A DNA stretch of 64,000 bases from Sabellastarte sp. h YS-2021 (GCA_964017235.1 OZ024935.1:87325052-87389051), one strand, 5' to 3'. Counted from the first letter of the stretch, positions 12,561 through 24,000 are shown. Notes: generated by a model not told the origin, from the sequence alone. Numbers and translations: made by a program.

Positions 12561-13048
12561 GCACATCTTGAGTACAGTATCTTCCTGACAAGATTAGCCT
12601 TGAAATAAAGAAAATGTCAGAAATAATTAATATCGCCACAGCCAATTGACTGGCTTGCACAATGATAAAATAGGTAAAACCGTTCCTTTGTAGGTGGCTG
12701 TAACAAACCTGAGGTTGCCAAGACAACACAAAACAAGCAGAACTGTTCCATTCCTTCAATAGAAGCACAATGTCTGAACTATATTTAAGTTCATGCAGTT
12801 TAAAACATGTTAACTTAATGACCTTCCATGGAATGTACATATATACGGCTTAAGAGTCTAAAAACTCTTACAAAATCACTAAAAAGATAAAAGCATTGAA
12901 AATTCCATTGAAAGTTTTTAATGTCTCCCATTGGCTTGAAAATTTTGAACTGAAGCACCAGTTTTCGATATTCAGGTCAAGCCCCCAATAGCCCATTACA
13001 TTTTATTGTAAGTGCTTACCTGAACTGTTTCATCTAAAAATAAGTCAT
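12561..13048. other. unassigned spacer
   Basis: AT-rich DNA between the retroelement fossil and the Harbinger-associated frame. No repeat end could be placed. Confidence 0.4.
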
Positions 13049-13922
13049 ATGCTTACCGTGTGTGTTTGTGTTTTCTTGCATTTCCCTCGGCTACCTCTGC
13101 CACTACCACCACTGCCATTGCCTTTACCACCTCTGCATCTGCCTCTTCTGTCACTGCCACCATGCCTTCACACCTTTCCACAGACTTTGACCAAGCAGTT
13201 GAGCCAGGATTCCTGGGTGAACCCAGAGTTTGTAGCACCTCTTCTCCAGGTATCAGCCTCTCTACTAAAACAGCCAAGAGGATCACCAGAAGAAGCACCA
13301 GTATTTAATCTGAGCTCCTGGACAAGATATGTGAACAGAGTGACAACAGTGCCTAGATCTCAAACAGGATGGAGAGATTCTGGACATCCATCCATGAGAC
13401 TCAGAAACAATGACAGGGCTGCTTGGGCTGGCTAGATGCCCAGTGCCATGAGGACCTCTGGACAAACTACCAGCTGAGGAGTATGGACTTCCTCAACCAG
13501 AACCTCGAGGAGTCCAAGTTGCTGGCAGCGAGTCATGTCCAGAGGCAGGATCTGGACAAGGAGAAAGGATTTGATGAGAGGCAGAAGCAGCTGGATGACA
13601 GGCAGCAGTTGGATAGCACGCAGTGGCAGATGAAGCTTCAGCAGCAGCACTTACAGCATCAGCAACTTCCCTCCAGCAGCAACAGCAGCAGTAGTTCACT
13701 GTTACACAGATGCCTCCTCCACCTGCACCAGGACCCGCACGTGTGGTCTCCTTTACTCCAGTGCCTCAAGCTTTAGACATCCAGGGTCAAACCACTGTCA
13801 TTTGCCAGACTCCATCAGCAGCCAGTACCTCCGGACAGTCAGCAGGATCCACATCTGGTAGCTCAGCCACCATGTTTGTCATCATAGATACTGAAGGAAG
13901 GACAATAGAACTCTTTTCCTAA
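13049..13922 (+). pseudogene. Harbinger-type accessory protein, C-terminal part (broken)
   Basis: The sequence is more GC-rich than its surroundings. Three overlapping frames make up the remnant: a Ser/Thr/Ala-rich low-complexity stretch (13,060-13,308), then a helical, charged and glutamine-rich stretch (13,423-13,776: WLDAQCHEDLWTNYQLRSM, then LNQNLEESKLLAA, DERQKQLDDRQQ), then a Thr/Ser-rich tail ending at a stop at 13,922 (VIIDTEGRTIELFS). The middle resembles the coiled-coil C-terminus of Myb/SANT accessory proteins that partner Harbinger transposases. The N-terminal Myb/SANT domain is not visible, and at least two frame changes separate the pieces. It is convergent with the transposase at 15,240. 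Assignment rests mainly on that neighbour. Confidence 0.45.
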
Positions 13923-14046
13923 TTTGTCTGACTTAAATGCTTCATTTACTTTATCCCCAATGTATCATCAACACCCATGACACTTATGACTTTGATTAAT
14001 CAGGATGAATCTCAAAATTCTGAAATTATTCTTATTTTTCATAGCT

Positions 14047-14385
14047 AAAAAGTAGCCTTGTGACATGTAAAAACTAATTTTGTGACATGTAAAAAGTGAT
14101 TTAGTAACATATGAAAAGTAATTTTGAAACAGGTCTAAAAAAATTTTCTAATAGTCTTAAAATAATTTTGTTATAGTCTTAAAATAATTTTACAACAGTT
14201 TTAATTTTTTATAATAGTCTTAAAATAGTTTTGTAACAGTCTTAAAATAATTTTCTCAGAAGTTAAAGCATATTTTCTTAGAGGTTTAAAATTATTTTCT
14301 TACAGGCTTAAAAATATTTTCTTAAAGGTTTAAAATTATTTTCTTAGAGCTTTAAAGACATTTTCCTAGAGGTTTAAAATACATG
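14047..14385. repeat. 22-bp minisatellite, ~15 copies
   Basis: A 22-base unit of the type AAAATAATTTTCTTAGAGGTTT repeats about 15 times with visible drift from left (GTGACATGT variant) through the middle (ATAGTCTT variant) to right (AGAGGTTT variant). One unit near 14,190-14,220 is nearly doubled. The gradient of variants suggests local expansion in steps. It lies in the spacer between the two convergent Harbinger-type frames. Confidence 0.85.
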
Positions 14386-15239
14386 TATAAATTTCAACTG
14401 CTACTGTGAGTCCAGCCACCCGTGGCGTGTAGTAAACCATGTTTTAGGTACTGTGAGTGCAGATATCTGTGGCATGTAATTTCTTTTAATTTGCTTATTG
14501 GGTAATGTGATTCCAGGTGTTTCTGGTACTACATGGCAACATTATTTTGATATGTCCTTTTTGACATTGTTGATACAATATCATTTGTAATTCTTTTGAT
14601 TGTTTTTCTTTTGTTCAAAAACACTGAATAAACCTAATGGGCCAAAAGTTTATAAGTGACAGATCTTGGCATGGATGATCTAAATGGCCTAGTGGTTAGC
14701 AAGACATGACTTAAGGTGACCCAATATGGCCCAGTGGCTGTACAACTTGCACAATTGCAGAATCAAATCCAGAAATGGACTCTAAACAAATTCTAGCAGG
14801 TGGTCAATGTTAGAATTTGCGTATAGACTTTCTGGATTTCATTATGCTCTTCATCTAAGGTAGTTAGTTTTAGCTGCAAAGAGATAACAGTTTTGACCTT
14901 TCAGTATCTTGACCTACATTTGGCTTTGACCTCAATTGAAGTCTGATCTCTGTGACCTATTTTGGCATGTGGTGGTTCAGTTGTTAAAGATTTTGGGTGA
15001 CCTGTTCAGTGTTGGACCATCTATTTGGTTTGGTTTGTTCTCAACCTCTTTGACCTTGATAACAAGACAAACCAGAAATGAAATTTAATATCATCATAGC
15101 TTCATTATAATACACCAGAATGCCCAGTACACAAAGTAACACTACAATAATAAAAAACTGAAAAAGGAAATTACTTAAGATAATAAAGTCATTGTCATAT
15201 GTCAAAGTGAAAAATGTCCTTGGCCAATGTGAAAGTCTC
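14386..15239. other. spacer with TGACCT words
   Basis: No coding signal. Between 14,895 and 15,060 the word TGACCT occurs about six times, as in a decayed tandem repeat. A weak tRNA-like patch lies at 14,726. Confidence 0.4.
14726..14785 (+). repeat. weak tRNA-like (SINE head?) remnant
   Basis: TGGCCCAGTGGCTG resembles a pol III A box and AGAATCAAATCC, about 30 bases later, resembles a decayed B box. A similar A-box-like TGGCCTAGTGGTTAGC lies just upstream at 14,685. No body or tail was found. Confidence 0.25.
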
Positions 15240-16235
15240 AAATTATGTCCCTTTGCCATGACGTGGCCCCTACTGGAGCATTATAATAATGCTTTAAATA
15301 CAGTTTCTGTCTCTTGGCAACCTGTGTATCCCTGTTTCCACCAGCCACATCCTCAATGTCCTGCAAGCAAGCATCTTGCCCCCACTGTCCTGGGTTAACT
15401 CTGTGGTTGTCAACCCCTTCATCTGCTATCCCCTGGTTGATTCCTGGACACCTGAATCTCATGAAGTTATGCAAGGTGCAACAGGCTAATACAATAAAGG
15501 TAACAGTCTCTGAACCCTGACTCATGGTGGTAAGAAGACAACCAAATCTGTTGGCCATGATGTCATAGACATTCTCCACCACCCTTCTGGCATGAGCCAG
15601 TCTGTAGTTAAAGATCCTCTCCTCATCAGGCAGTCCTCTTGCACTAAATGGCGTCATCAACCAGGTCCTCAGGGAGAAGGCATCATCTCCAATGAGAAAG
15701 TATGGCATATCATGGTCGTAACCAGGCAGTGGGTCTGCATCAGGTATTTCCAAGGTGCCATCAACAATGCCGAGTGCAAATCACAATCATTGAAGATCTG
15801 GGCATCAGCCATTGGTGCCAACATCCATCCACAGAAACTTATACTTGGCATCCACCAGAGCCAGAAGTATGATGGAATAGAAACCCTTGTAGTTGTTATA
15901 GAGGGAGTCAACATTCTTAGGACACATGATTGTCGCATGCTTGCCATGTATGGCCCCCAGGGTGTGGTGGAAATTCCATCTGGAAGATAATTCGCTATAC
16001 AACTGTTTTCAGGCATCACTGGTAGGGGGACACTGCAGGACGTTGTCATCATATTCTGCAAGGATGGCCTCACAAGTCTGTTGTACAATGACTGAGACGG
16101 TGTTGTTGGCTACCTTGAAGCCAAACATCAGACTCCCGTACTTCTCTCCGGTGGCCAAGAAACAAAGTGTGATGGCCAGTCTGCATCCAGGGTTGATTCT
16201 GTTGATTTAAATGTTGAGCCTCATAAGAATTCAGA
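15238..16235 (-). pseudogene. PIF/Harbinger DDE transposase, inactivated
   Basis: The minus strand carries a DDE_Tnp_4-type transposase in order: an INPGCRLAITLCFLATGEKY segment followed by SLMFGFKVANNTVS (about 16,200-16,080); RWNFHHTLGAIHGKH (about 15,975-15,930), where the first catalytic Asp of GAIDGKH is His; LLALVDAKYKFLWMDVG with the second Asp; MPYFLIGDDAFSLRTWLM; and ERIFNYRLAHARRVVENVYD with the catalytic Glu region, then CCTLHNFMRF. A TGA replaces the Trp usual before the LYSEL segment, there is a frame change near 16,020, and a short out-of-frame patch around 15,755-15,805. The loss of the first Asp plus these breaks makes it dead. Length is close to the core of the family. Host HARBI1 genes share the fold, but the damage argues for a transposon copy. 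Confidence 0.85.
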
Positions 16236-16499
16236 ATCTTTATAGGTCTATAGCCTTTGTCCGATGACTAATGAGTAATGAAAATGAATCCAAATGATCC
16301 AGGGGGTTAATATATGGATCTGCAGTGTCCATGATATGGTTGTTACATCTTCTCGGCACATTCTTCCTCCTCGTAGTGGGTTTGCCACAAATTCTTCGAA
16401 CCTCTATCATGTTCTTGGCTGAGTCTATGAATATCTCAGCAGTTCTCAGCACTTCGTAGGTACCTTCGTTGGTACCTGAAATGACGGGTCCAAGGCCAA
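16236..16499. other. possible 5' region of the Harbinger element
   Basis: A minus-strand open frame runs to 16,509 (DPYINPLDHLDSFSLLISHR) but does not resemble a known transposase N-terminus. Its far end already lies in the satellite outpost. The terminal inverted repeats of the Harbinger element were not found. Confidence 0.35.
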
Positions 16500-16740
16500 A
16501 TATGACCACATCAGAAGATTCCCAGCCTATGATTGCCTATAAGTTGGTTTCACATTACAAACCTCTACGACCAATAACACGCCCGTTATAAGTACTTTTT
16601 AGTTTGGCTATCCTCGTTTGACCTTGAATGAGGGATTCAAGGTCAAATCTGATCACATTAGAAGATTCTCAACCCATGATTTCCTATAACTTGGTTTCAA
16701 ATTATAAACCTTTAGGGCCTATAATAAGACGGACATAAAT
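16500..16740 (+). repeat. satellite monomers, outpost of the 147-bp family (diverged)
   Basis: About 1.6 monomers match the reverse complement of the 59,194 array: CCAATAACACGCCCGTTATA, TTTGGCTATCCTCGTTTGAC, then CAAGGTCAAATCTGATCACA, and CCCATGATTTCCTATA. Orientation equals that at 47.5 kb. Confidence 0.8.
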
Positions 16741-16899
16741 TTAATTCATGAGAACTTGAATGTACAGAAAAGAGATCAACTATATATATTAACATATTAT
16801 CTGCAAATACGTCACTCTAATTAGATCTGAGGAAATCTATTTGAGAAATGTTATTTTTGTCACAATCAATATAGGTTGTTTAAAAGTCTGTTATCTTGG
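16741..16899. other. unassigned spacer within composite outpost
   Basis: AT-rich; joins the satellite outpost to the flank block at 16,900. Confidence 0.4.
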
Positions 16900-17235
16900 A
16901 TACTTTAGCACTCCATGCATTACCTTGAATTAAGAGCTTCAATGTTAAATTTTCTATGAAAATATCACCTATGAACAGATTCAACCTTCTACTTATGAGA
17001 AAAAGCCAGTCAAAAAAGGTAGATAATTTTCAAAGAAATGTCTGCAGCAGCAATCTTGTTTTTCAAAATGAGTCTAATTTCAGTCCCAGAGAAATTTACC
17101 TCCCAATGAAGATATCCTGCAAATTTGGTAAAGTTTCCTCCAAGAACGTCAAGGTAAAAAATATCTCTATGCATGGCGGCATTGGCAGTGGTGTAGCAAA
17201 CACTAAACTGGTGAATACAATAAACCTCAAAACTG
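16900..17235 (+). repeat. composite-element right flank, copy 1
   Basis: Aligns with 49,460-49,830: GACCTTGAAT/TACCTTGAAT, a GAACAGATTCA/GAAGAGATTCA word, AAAGGTAGATAATTTT, AAATGAAG-type words, GATATCCTGCAAAT, CATGGCGGC and TAGCAAACACT occur in the same order. Together with the satellite outpost it forms a shortened copy of the composite element at 46.6-49.8 kb. Confidence 0.8.
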
Positions 17236-17829
17236 AATACTTTTTAACTTAAAAGTGACTTACGCTTTGGAAAAATATCAAAGTAGCTATTACTCAGTTA
17301 GCATTAAAGCTAAAGCTCTGACAATTCACTATGACACAAAACATCAAAAAATAGATAAAAAAAGTAGAAGGTATTCATGAATCAGCCAATGAAAACATAG
17401 GACAGAAAATAGTAGATGTTTTTTTGTTTTTTTTTTGAGAAGAAATTGAAGGTACCAGATGCCTCTCAAATCAATTCGAGAGGATTCACAGACCTGGCAC
17501 CCCCCTCATCTGAATCCCTATGCTTCTATCCATCCAAAATCAGTAATTTTCCACTTTCAGAAATACTTAGATAAAGATATATTGAATAATAGATATACTG
17601 AATAAAATTGAGAAGTAGAAATCCCTTTTAACTTGTGGTAAAATTCATGAAAGGATTTACTGAAACAAAGATCAATAGTTGAGACAGTATAGTAGACAAT
17701 GTGATTAAAAATAGAAATAATGAAGCAACTTTAGTAATAATATACGTTTATGCTGCTTAGTTAAGGATTAACAGTACTGTAATGTTGAAAGATTTTCGAA
17801 TGCTATTCCATAATACTGTATACAATAAA
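17236..17829. other. unassigned AT-rich DNA
   Basis: Contains T-rich and A-rich runs (17,420-17,440) and no other recognised structure. Confidence 0.4.
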
Positions 17830-19053
17830 TGGTAATATGGTAACATGTGGGTGCATAATAATATATGTAACCTTAGAATAGACCAAAAAATTAATTGTAA
17901 CAAAAATTGAGTATGGACGAAAATAACTTGGTAGCAAATGGAAGCTAATAAACCTAACTGATCGGAAATTCACACGGCGAGAAAAAACTCTGCCATATCT
18001 CGTTCAGTCATGATTAGATTTTGGGTTAATTTTAGAATCTCTATGATATCAGGCTAAAAATTGCCATATAAAACCCGGAAGCAAATCAGATCACAGTCTG
18101 ATTCAAATATCATTAGAAATTCTAAACACACAGAAACATGGAATAGGTTACTGGAAATTTAATAATAAGTTGCTGCACGATAATGAATATATAAATATGG
18201 TAAAGAGAGAGCTAAAAACAATTACAAAAGATGTAACCATGGAAAATAAAATGTTTTATGGGATTTCACTAAATGTCAAATATGTTCCATAACAATAATC
18301 TATGCAAAAAAAATTGCCTACGAAAACAGAAAAACTGAAACAGCATTAAAAGAAACATTAGATATTCAAGATCAAGAAGTGAATTATAATCAAGATAAAT
18401 TAGCTTAATATTATGAAACAAGAAAGGAATGGGGGGATGGGAAAATATACAGAGCGAAAAATCAGAGGGATCCAGAGTTCAATGGGCAGAACAAGTACTT
18501 TCTGAATATGGAAAAGCCTATGGCTTTGAGAGAATTGCCTAATGACAAAACACCAGGTAATGACGGCTTTACTACTAACTTTTACAAATTTTTTGGTCAG
18601 ATATCAAAATTTTACTACATGATAGCTTTGCATACGCATTCAAAAAAGGATCCCTCTCTGATGATCAAAAAAGAAGAGGGATAATAAATATTATCCCAAA
18701 AGAGGGGAAAGATCTCCGATTTCTACAAAACTGGAGATCTGTGAGTCTGTTAAACACAGATTAAAAAATTTTGACCAAAACATATCTAACAGACTGCAAA
18801 AAGTTCTACCCAAATTAATTCATACTGATCAGGTTGGATACATTAAAACAAGGTATATTGGTCAAAATGTTAGAATCATAAAAGATGTCATGACATATGT
18901 TGAAAATAAGGATTTGTCAATCAATTAGTGGATTTTGACAAAGTGGAGTGGTCATTCATGCTAAAATTCCTGGAAGCTCATAGTTTTTTGGTAGCACTTT
19001 TATGAAGTGGATAAAAATTATATATACAAATATACAATCATAAATTTTCGATT
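17830..19053 (+). mobile_element. L1/Tx1-like LINE, endonuclease to reverse transcriptase (broken)
   Basis: Across several frames the strand reads as the ORF2 of an L1/Tx1-type non-LTR retrotransposon: endonuclease end (FTRREKTLPYLVQS; the SDHSLIQISLE segment near 18,090 is the usual final EN motif), linker (GYWKFNNKLLHDNEYINMV), RT fingers (KTPGNDGFTTNFYKFF near 18,550), NWRSVSLLNTD (18,735), QVGYIKTRYIGQN (18,830) and VDFDK near 18,930, where the usual Ala-Phe-Asp-Ser is missing and EWSFMLK follows. There are many stops and frame changes. The copy stops abruptly at about 19,053, before the catalytic YADD region, exactly where element A copy 2 begins. ORF2 proteins nick DNA and copy LINE RNA in place; this one is long dead. 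Confidence 0.8.
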
Positions 19054-20430
19054 GTATATTTCAACTAGAATCCAGTGGCTGGCTTTCATCCAACCACAGA
19101 GTCGAATCTTAGGACAGGACTGGGTTGAAATCTGTAAACTCCGTATTATCGCCCGCATTTGGAAACGGCTTTCGTCGAAGTTTTCAGATTTGTAGGCTGG
19201 ATTAAGATGAAAACCACCAGCATATTTCCTGTCCACGGACTTGCCTCATTAATATTAATGAGCAAACATGCGCAGTCACGGCAGTTCTTTGAGGGGGGGT
19301 TTTCGACAATATTTTACAAGGCTGGTTTAAGATGAAAACTACCAGCATATTTCCTGTTCACGGACTTGCCTCATTAATATTAATGAGCAAACATGCGCAG
19401 TCACGGCAGTTCTTTGAGGGGGGTTTTCGACAATATTTTACAAGGCTGGTTTAAGATGCAAACTACCAGCATATTTCCTGTTCACGGACTTGCCTCATTA
19501 ATATTAATGAGCAAATATGCGCAGTCACGGCAGTTCTTTGTGGGGGTTTCGTGACAATACTAGTATTTTACAAGGCTGGTTTAAGACGAAAACTACCAGC
19601 ATATTTCCTGTTCACGGACTTGCAGTTTGAAATTTGATTTTGAAATGAGAAGACATATTTCAATTTTCAAGCGTGGATATATAGTACTGTATATGGATAT
19701 TTTACAGAAGCAAATTGTAAGTATTTAAATAAAATATTCGTGTGTTGTTTCTACAATATTATCCTTCGCCACAATGAGCGAAAATAGGGAGAATGCTGTA
19801 TGCTGTATTTTACTATGAAGAATTTCGTCGAAATGACGTGTAACTTCTAGGACATGCAAAAGCGCCTTCGAGTGGTTGAATGTAGAACTACGGAGTTTGA
19901 AATATTTTCATTGTCTCTGCCAGAGGTGTTCTCGATTCTGATTGGCTGAACGAAAAATGTGTAGTACTACCGTGACGTCACTTCATTCATTAATTTCTTT
20001 GCGGTTTATTTGTTTGACAAATTGGGAGATGTGCAGACAACTATTTTACATTAATAGTGAGTGCGTGATACACCAGCAGACAGTTAAATTAATTGGGGTT
20101 TCACCTCTAGAAACCAGCAGACGAAACCGTTAAAAAAGACTCGTTCGAGTAGACCATCACAATAGCAAAAACAATAGTTTCTAGGACATACGGGTTCTTA
20201 GAGAAAGCCAGACGAAGTGCTAGACAAGCTTTTTACTTTATAAAATATAACTGAATAAAAGCATTAAAAATCTTCAAAATGGCAGAGTGTATAATATACA
20301 CCTTTATGTACAGATATGTGAAGAAAATATTATGCAGAATTGATATTTAAGGGCTTAAACGGCGAATTTAAAATCGTGACCGCAACTCAGTACATAACTC
20401 GAATAAAAAATTCGACTAATAAAAGCTTAT
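19054..20430 (+). mobile_element. 'element A' copy 2
   Basis: Second copy of the unclassified element at 5,957, same strand. Shared blocks include GTGGCTGGCTTTC (19,074), CGCCCGCATTTG, TTTGAAATTTGATTTTGAAATG (19,625), GCGCCTTCGAGTGGTTGAATG (19,862), TACTACCGTGACGTCACTTC (19,965), ACCAGCAGACGAAACCGTT (20,113) and the terminal hairpin near 20,400 (CGAAT...ATTCG). Unlike copy 1 it carries a tandem repeat at 19,196-19,624 and lacks the inverted block. It appears to have inserted into or next to the LINE. Confidence 0.65.
19196..19624. repeat. 124-bp tandem repeat, 3.4 copies, with palindrome
   Basis: Units start at 19,196, 19,320, 19,444 and 19,574 with GGCTGGTTTAAGATGAAAAC-type sequence; lengths are 124, 124, 130 and a partial 51. 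Each full unit holds the perfect 18-base palindrome CTCATTAATATTAATGAG (19,245-19,262, 19,369-19,386, 19,493-19,510). Copies are nearly identical, so the expansion is recent relative to the host element. Confidence 0.9.
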
Positions 20431-20506
20431 CACAATTGCATAAACAGATACTTGAATGCTGGCATCATGTCAAATGTAGGCCTCCAGAAAGTGTACAAGA
20501 TATATA

Positions 20507-22280
20507 TTAAAGGTCATAGGAAGCATTTTGAGAACTATTGTCAATAGACACATATACATGTGAAACTTCAATTTTTGTAAAAATAAGATGCGTCTGGACA
20601 AGGTTACATGCTATAATCAGCCATTTTCTGTCAGTATTTTCAAGCTTTTTACAACTGTCGCCATTATTTTTCACTGGATAACTTTCATAGAAAATACTAG
20701 CCTTTACGTCACAGGTTCATTAGTTTGTAAACAAACTGCCGTAGTAAGCTATTTCATGTACATATTTATTTTCTGTGTGTTGGAATGGTTTTTATGTTGA
20801 TGTAATACATCAGTCTTGCACAGTAAATTACAAAATTAGCCTTGATAAGATTGTTGGTATTTTTCCAAATAAAAATACATACTTGTTTGAAGAGGAAATA
20901 TAGTCAAATAGTATTTTCATGTATCTAATTAACAACATTTTCAAAAATACCAAATTTTCAGTGTTTTTGAATGCAATTTATTTGTTATGCTATGATATAT
21001 CAGTGTGCAACAATGAACTACACAATTAGCCTTCGGAGACCTTTATATTACTCTTATATTAAAAATTATATGTTTAGGGAAGTAGGAACAAGTTTCATAA
21101 ATAACACATGTACATGTATAGTACACATATGCTGGAACATTTTTATGATAAATTTGAAAAGATTTTTCCTTGTTTTAAAAACTTATCTTACCACAAAATA
21201 ATCATTAAACACTGAATCAATATATGAGAGATTGGGCCCATGCAAGGATATGTAATGTTTGCACTGTAACCAAAATCTGTTGCACAAGTCTTTCAACCAC
21301 AAAACCTATAGATATATCTGACTGTGTAGATATTGTTCCAACCTAAGGTATTTTTTGAGGCAATGTTTAAACACTGTAAGTGATTAGCCTTTACATAAGC
21401 TATCTACATAACCGAAATTTACTTACATACAGTTGAAAAGGTGTAATTAAAGCGTACTGTTACTGATTTTTGCCTGACACCCGTATATGTCTAAATATGT
21501 TGCATTAATTCCAAATAAATTCAATTCAAATCCATTTACAACAATGCTGAGTGCAGTATTGGCCAGATCTTTCAAAATTCTTTAAAAAGTTCAGTTTTGA
21601 CTTTACTATTGCTACAACTCATACAATATTCAATAAATGTTTCCTTATATGATAGAATTTTACTGGTTTAGTGCTTTCTGACAAAGCCAACTGTAAGCTT
21701 TTGAACTGATAAATGTACATTTGCAATATTTTGTTCTTATAATGTGAGTCTTTGTCAAGACTGTGAAAGTTATTTAGCAGAGGAAGAAAATGAGAAATGC
21801 AAGTATATATTCCAAGTAGACAGGTGAACACATATTTCTTACGCTGGCTGACTTTCATCTAAGTGTTTATATTAACTAAGGTGGTTGTAAAACCAGAGAA
21901 AAATTAGGTGACAGCTGATAAAAAGAAGCAACATGTGAATAAATAAAATTAATGGGCTGTTTTTTTCTTCTATGTGAACTAAAACTTTAAAAAAAGAAAA
22001 AAATTATATCCACTTAATTCCCTCAGTGTGTATTTATATGTTTATCTCAAAACTAAAGAAACTTCGCTATGAACCTGTGACGTCATCAATCATCTTCTAC
22101 AGAAAAACAACATGTTGGCTTTTTATTCGACTTCGTGATATTTATTTTTCTAATGCTATTTATGCCTCTTGTACCATATATTTCTGAAAATAAACCACAT
22201 TTTCATTCTTATAGGGTGTTTGTCTATTGAATTAAGTTAACTTATCAATTTTTGTGAAAAACGTTGCCTATGACCTTTAA
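20507..22280. mobile_element. TTAA-flanked inverted-repeat DNA element, probably non-autonomous
   Basis: The left end TTAAAGGTCATAGG (20,507-20,520) is matched by the reverse complement at 22,267-22,280 (CCTATGACCTTTAA). Further in, CAATAGACA (left) and ACGTCACAGGTTCAT (20,706) recur inverted on the right side (22,065-22,085), so the inverted repeats run about 200 bases with heavy divergence. TTAA sits at both outer edges, the target used by piggyBac and Kolobok transposons. No transposase frame is visible inside. A degenerate direct repeat (TTGCACAGTAAATTAC near 20,816; GTGCAACAATGAACTAC near 21,004) lies within. Confidence 0.6.
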
Positions 22281-22640
22281 GAATATTGTTTGACAACATG
22301 TTCATTTGTTCAAATAACAAGCAATTAGATTGACAACATTTCAAACTTGTAAGGACAAATCAAAAGATATAGCGATCAAAAGCTTTTTTAACAATTCTGG
22401 TTTACAACTCACTTGCCAAGAACTAAATCAAAGATTAGATTGTAATATTAGCATCTATTCCTATAATTTGATCTATAATACCACACCAAAAACTTGGAAA
22501 CAAAAACTTAAAGGATGGTCACCTACAATGAACATGTATAACAAGGTGTATTTAAGAATAAAGGGATCCCTAATAGATTCTAATAAAATCAGTAATAAAG
22601 ATACATATTTTGAACTGCTTGAAAATATTATTAAATAAAA
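22281..22640 (+). mobile_element. L1-like LINE ORF2, C-terminal fragment 1
   Basis: A 102-codon frame (22,330-22,638) reads like the region after the RT in L1/Tx1-type ORF2, with SIYSYNLIYNTTPKTWKQKL and a poly-charged tail. It is on the same strand as the LINE at 17,830 and could be its continuation after nested insertions. Assignment is by general resemblance only. Confidence 0.45.
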
Positions 22641-22668
22641 CCCAGACGGGTGACCCTTCCATTGTCTC

Positions 22669-22700
22669 AACTCTCCATTATTTTTGCATAATGGAGAGTT
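22669..22700. repeat. short perfect hairpin
   Basis: Arms of 13 bases (AACTCTCCATTAT and its complement) around a 6-base loop. Confidence 0.85.
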
Positions 22701-22899
22701 AACACTACATTATTTTCTCACAGTGGATTGTGATTTAGTTCAATGGCCAGTCTGTCAAGAACAAAAGGGTACTCATGTATTTGCCAGTCATCCTCAGCAC
22801 AATGCATTCAATATTGAAATGTTTTCACAACTTCTTTCATATTAATTAGTTCAGTGGGTACATTTGCAAAGTCTTTTCAATTCTGAATGACATTCAGAG
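22701..22899. other. unassigned spacer
   Basis: Nothing recognised. Confidence 0.4.
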
Positions 22900-23445
22900 T
22901 TCAAAGAAAAATACCTCATGGAAAAATGCTACCATGGAAAAATAACTCTAGACAAATACCAAACAAGCAATTTAATTTATGAAGTTGGATATTTTTACTT
23001 CTGTGCATTTCTTTACAATCTGACTTTACAATAATCTTCTGTGAACTTAATCGAAGGAGAGGCAAACTTTCAAACAAACTCACTGTGAAAATCTACCCAG
23101 CATACTATATTAAAAGGAGTGTTTTCAGTGGCTCAAAGTTTACTCAAGTAAAATAACAAAAAATGCATTGCAGTACTGAAATGCATTACTGCTGGGTTTA
23201 AATTTGATTTAAAATTTCAATGTGTTTAAGTTCAAAACGAAGATTTTAATTTACCTTATTACAGTTTGTTATATACTTCTAAAATGATATAGTTTGTGGT
23301 TGAAATGAATTTTGTTCTTAATGTTGTGGATTAATTTTCATAGGAGGTATTACTGAAATACAAAATGTGGAGTAGGCATTCTTTCTATGAGGCTTTTTTC
23401 CAGGAGACATTCTTTCCAGGAGGGATTTTTCCTTGATTCAAAATT
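22900..23445. mobile_element. MITE with repetitive inverted ends, copy 1 (diverged)
   Basis: The left end (22,905-22,975) has AAAAATACCTCATGGAAAAATG and similar words; the right end (23,372-23,440) has the inverted form (GAGGCTTTTTTCCAGGAGAC, CCAGGAGGGATTTTTC). Both match the ends of the 36,415 copy, where the repeated word is TGCCTCCTGGAAAAAA. The interior is AT-rich with no coding signal. Confidence 0.65.
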
Positions 23446-24000
23446 AAGAGACAAAGAAGCACACAAAATAAAAATCTTGAGAAACCCAAAAACTTCAACA
23501 CAAAATAAAACAAGTAAGTAGTTCTCCAGTTTCTAGTACTTTCAATGCCTGAAACACAAAGATAATAGCTTACTGTCTTAAAATAAGCACATATTAATAA
23601 AATAAGTTGAAACACTCACAACAGATTATCCACAGCATTGTTAAATAAGCAGTCTAATTTTTCTGGAAAGTGCTTTCTGTAAGTAACAGATTCATATTTT
23701 ATTGATTATCATTATCCATGGTCAAACTTTGTGGAAGTCAGATTATATTAAAATTTTTCAAGCTTTACAGTATCTAAAATTATATTTTCCCATAAAGGAA
23801 CACCAGTAGTACACATGGTGAAATAATGTTGATTGTGTATTGAAATAAAAACAACCATTGAACTAATTTAGTGACAGCCCCATATGGTATGCACACCAAA
23901 GGAAATATTGTTAAGATTGTCTAGGTTGATCATTTGGTACAGGGTGTTAAATTATTGAATTAATAAATTGGTTTTAATTTCCAGGGTTAGGGTTTTATAA
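23446..24000. other. unassigned AT-rich DNA
   Basis: Nothing recognised. Confidence 0.4.

Noticed and set aside
13049-13435. 128-codon Leu/Pro-rich plus-strand frame
   Set aside because: The overlapping frame gives the Ser/Thr-rich sequence that fits the following accessory-protein part; the Leu/Pro frame is a composition effect.
15592-16210. Plus-strand and alternative minus-strand frames over the Harbinger transposase
   Set aside because: Only one minus-strand reading shows the transposase motifs; the others are shadows of it.
15238-16235. Host HARBI1 gene
   Set aside because: Loss of the first catalytic Asp alone would be compatible with a domesticated gene, but the internal stop and frame changes are not.
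22330-22638. Independent 102-codon host gene
   Set aside because: It reads more like the C-terminal part of an L1-like ORF2 and lies in line with other LINE pieces.
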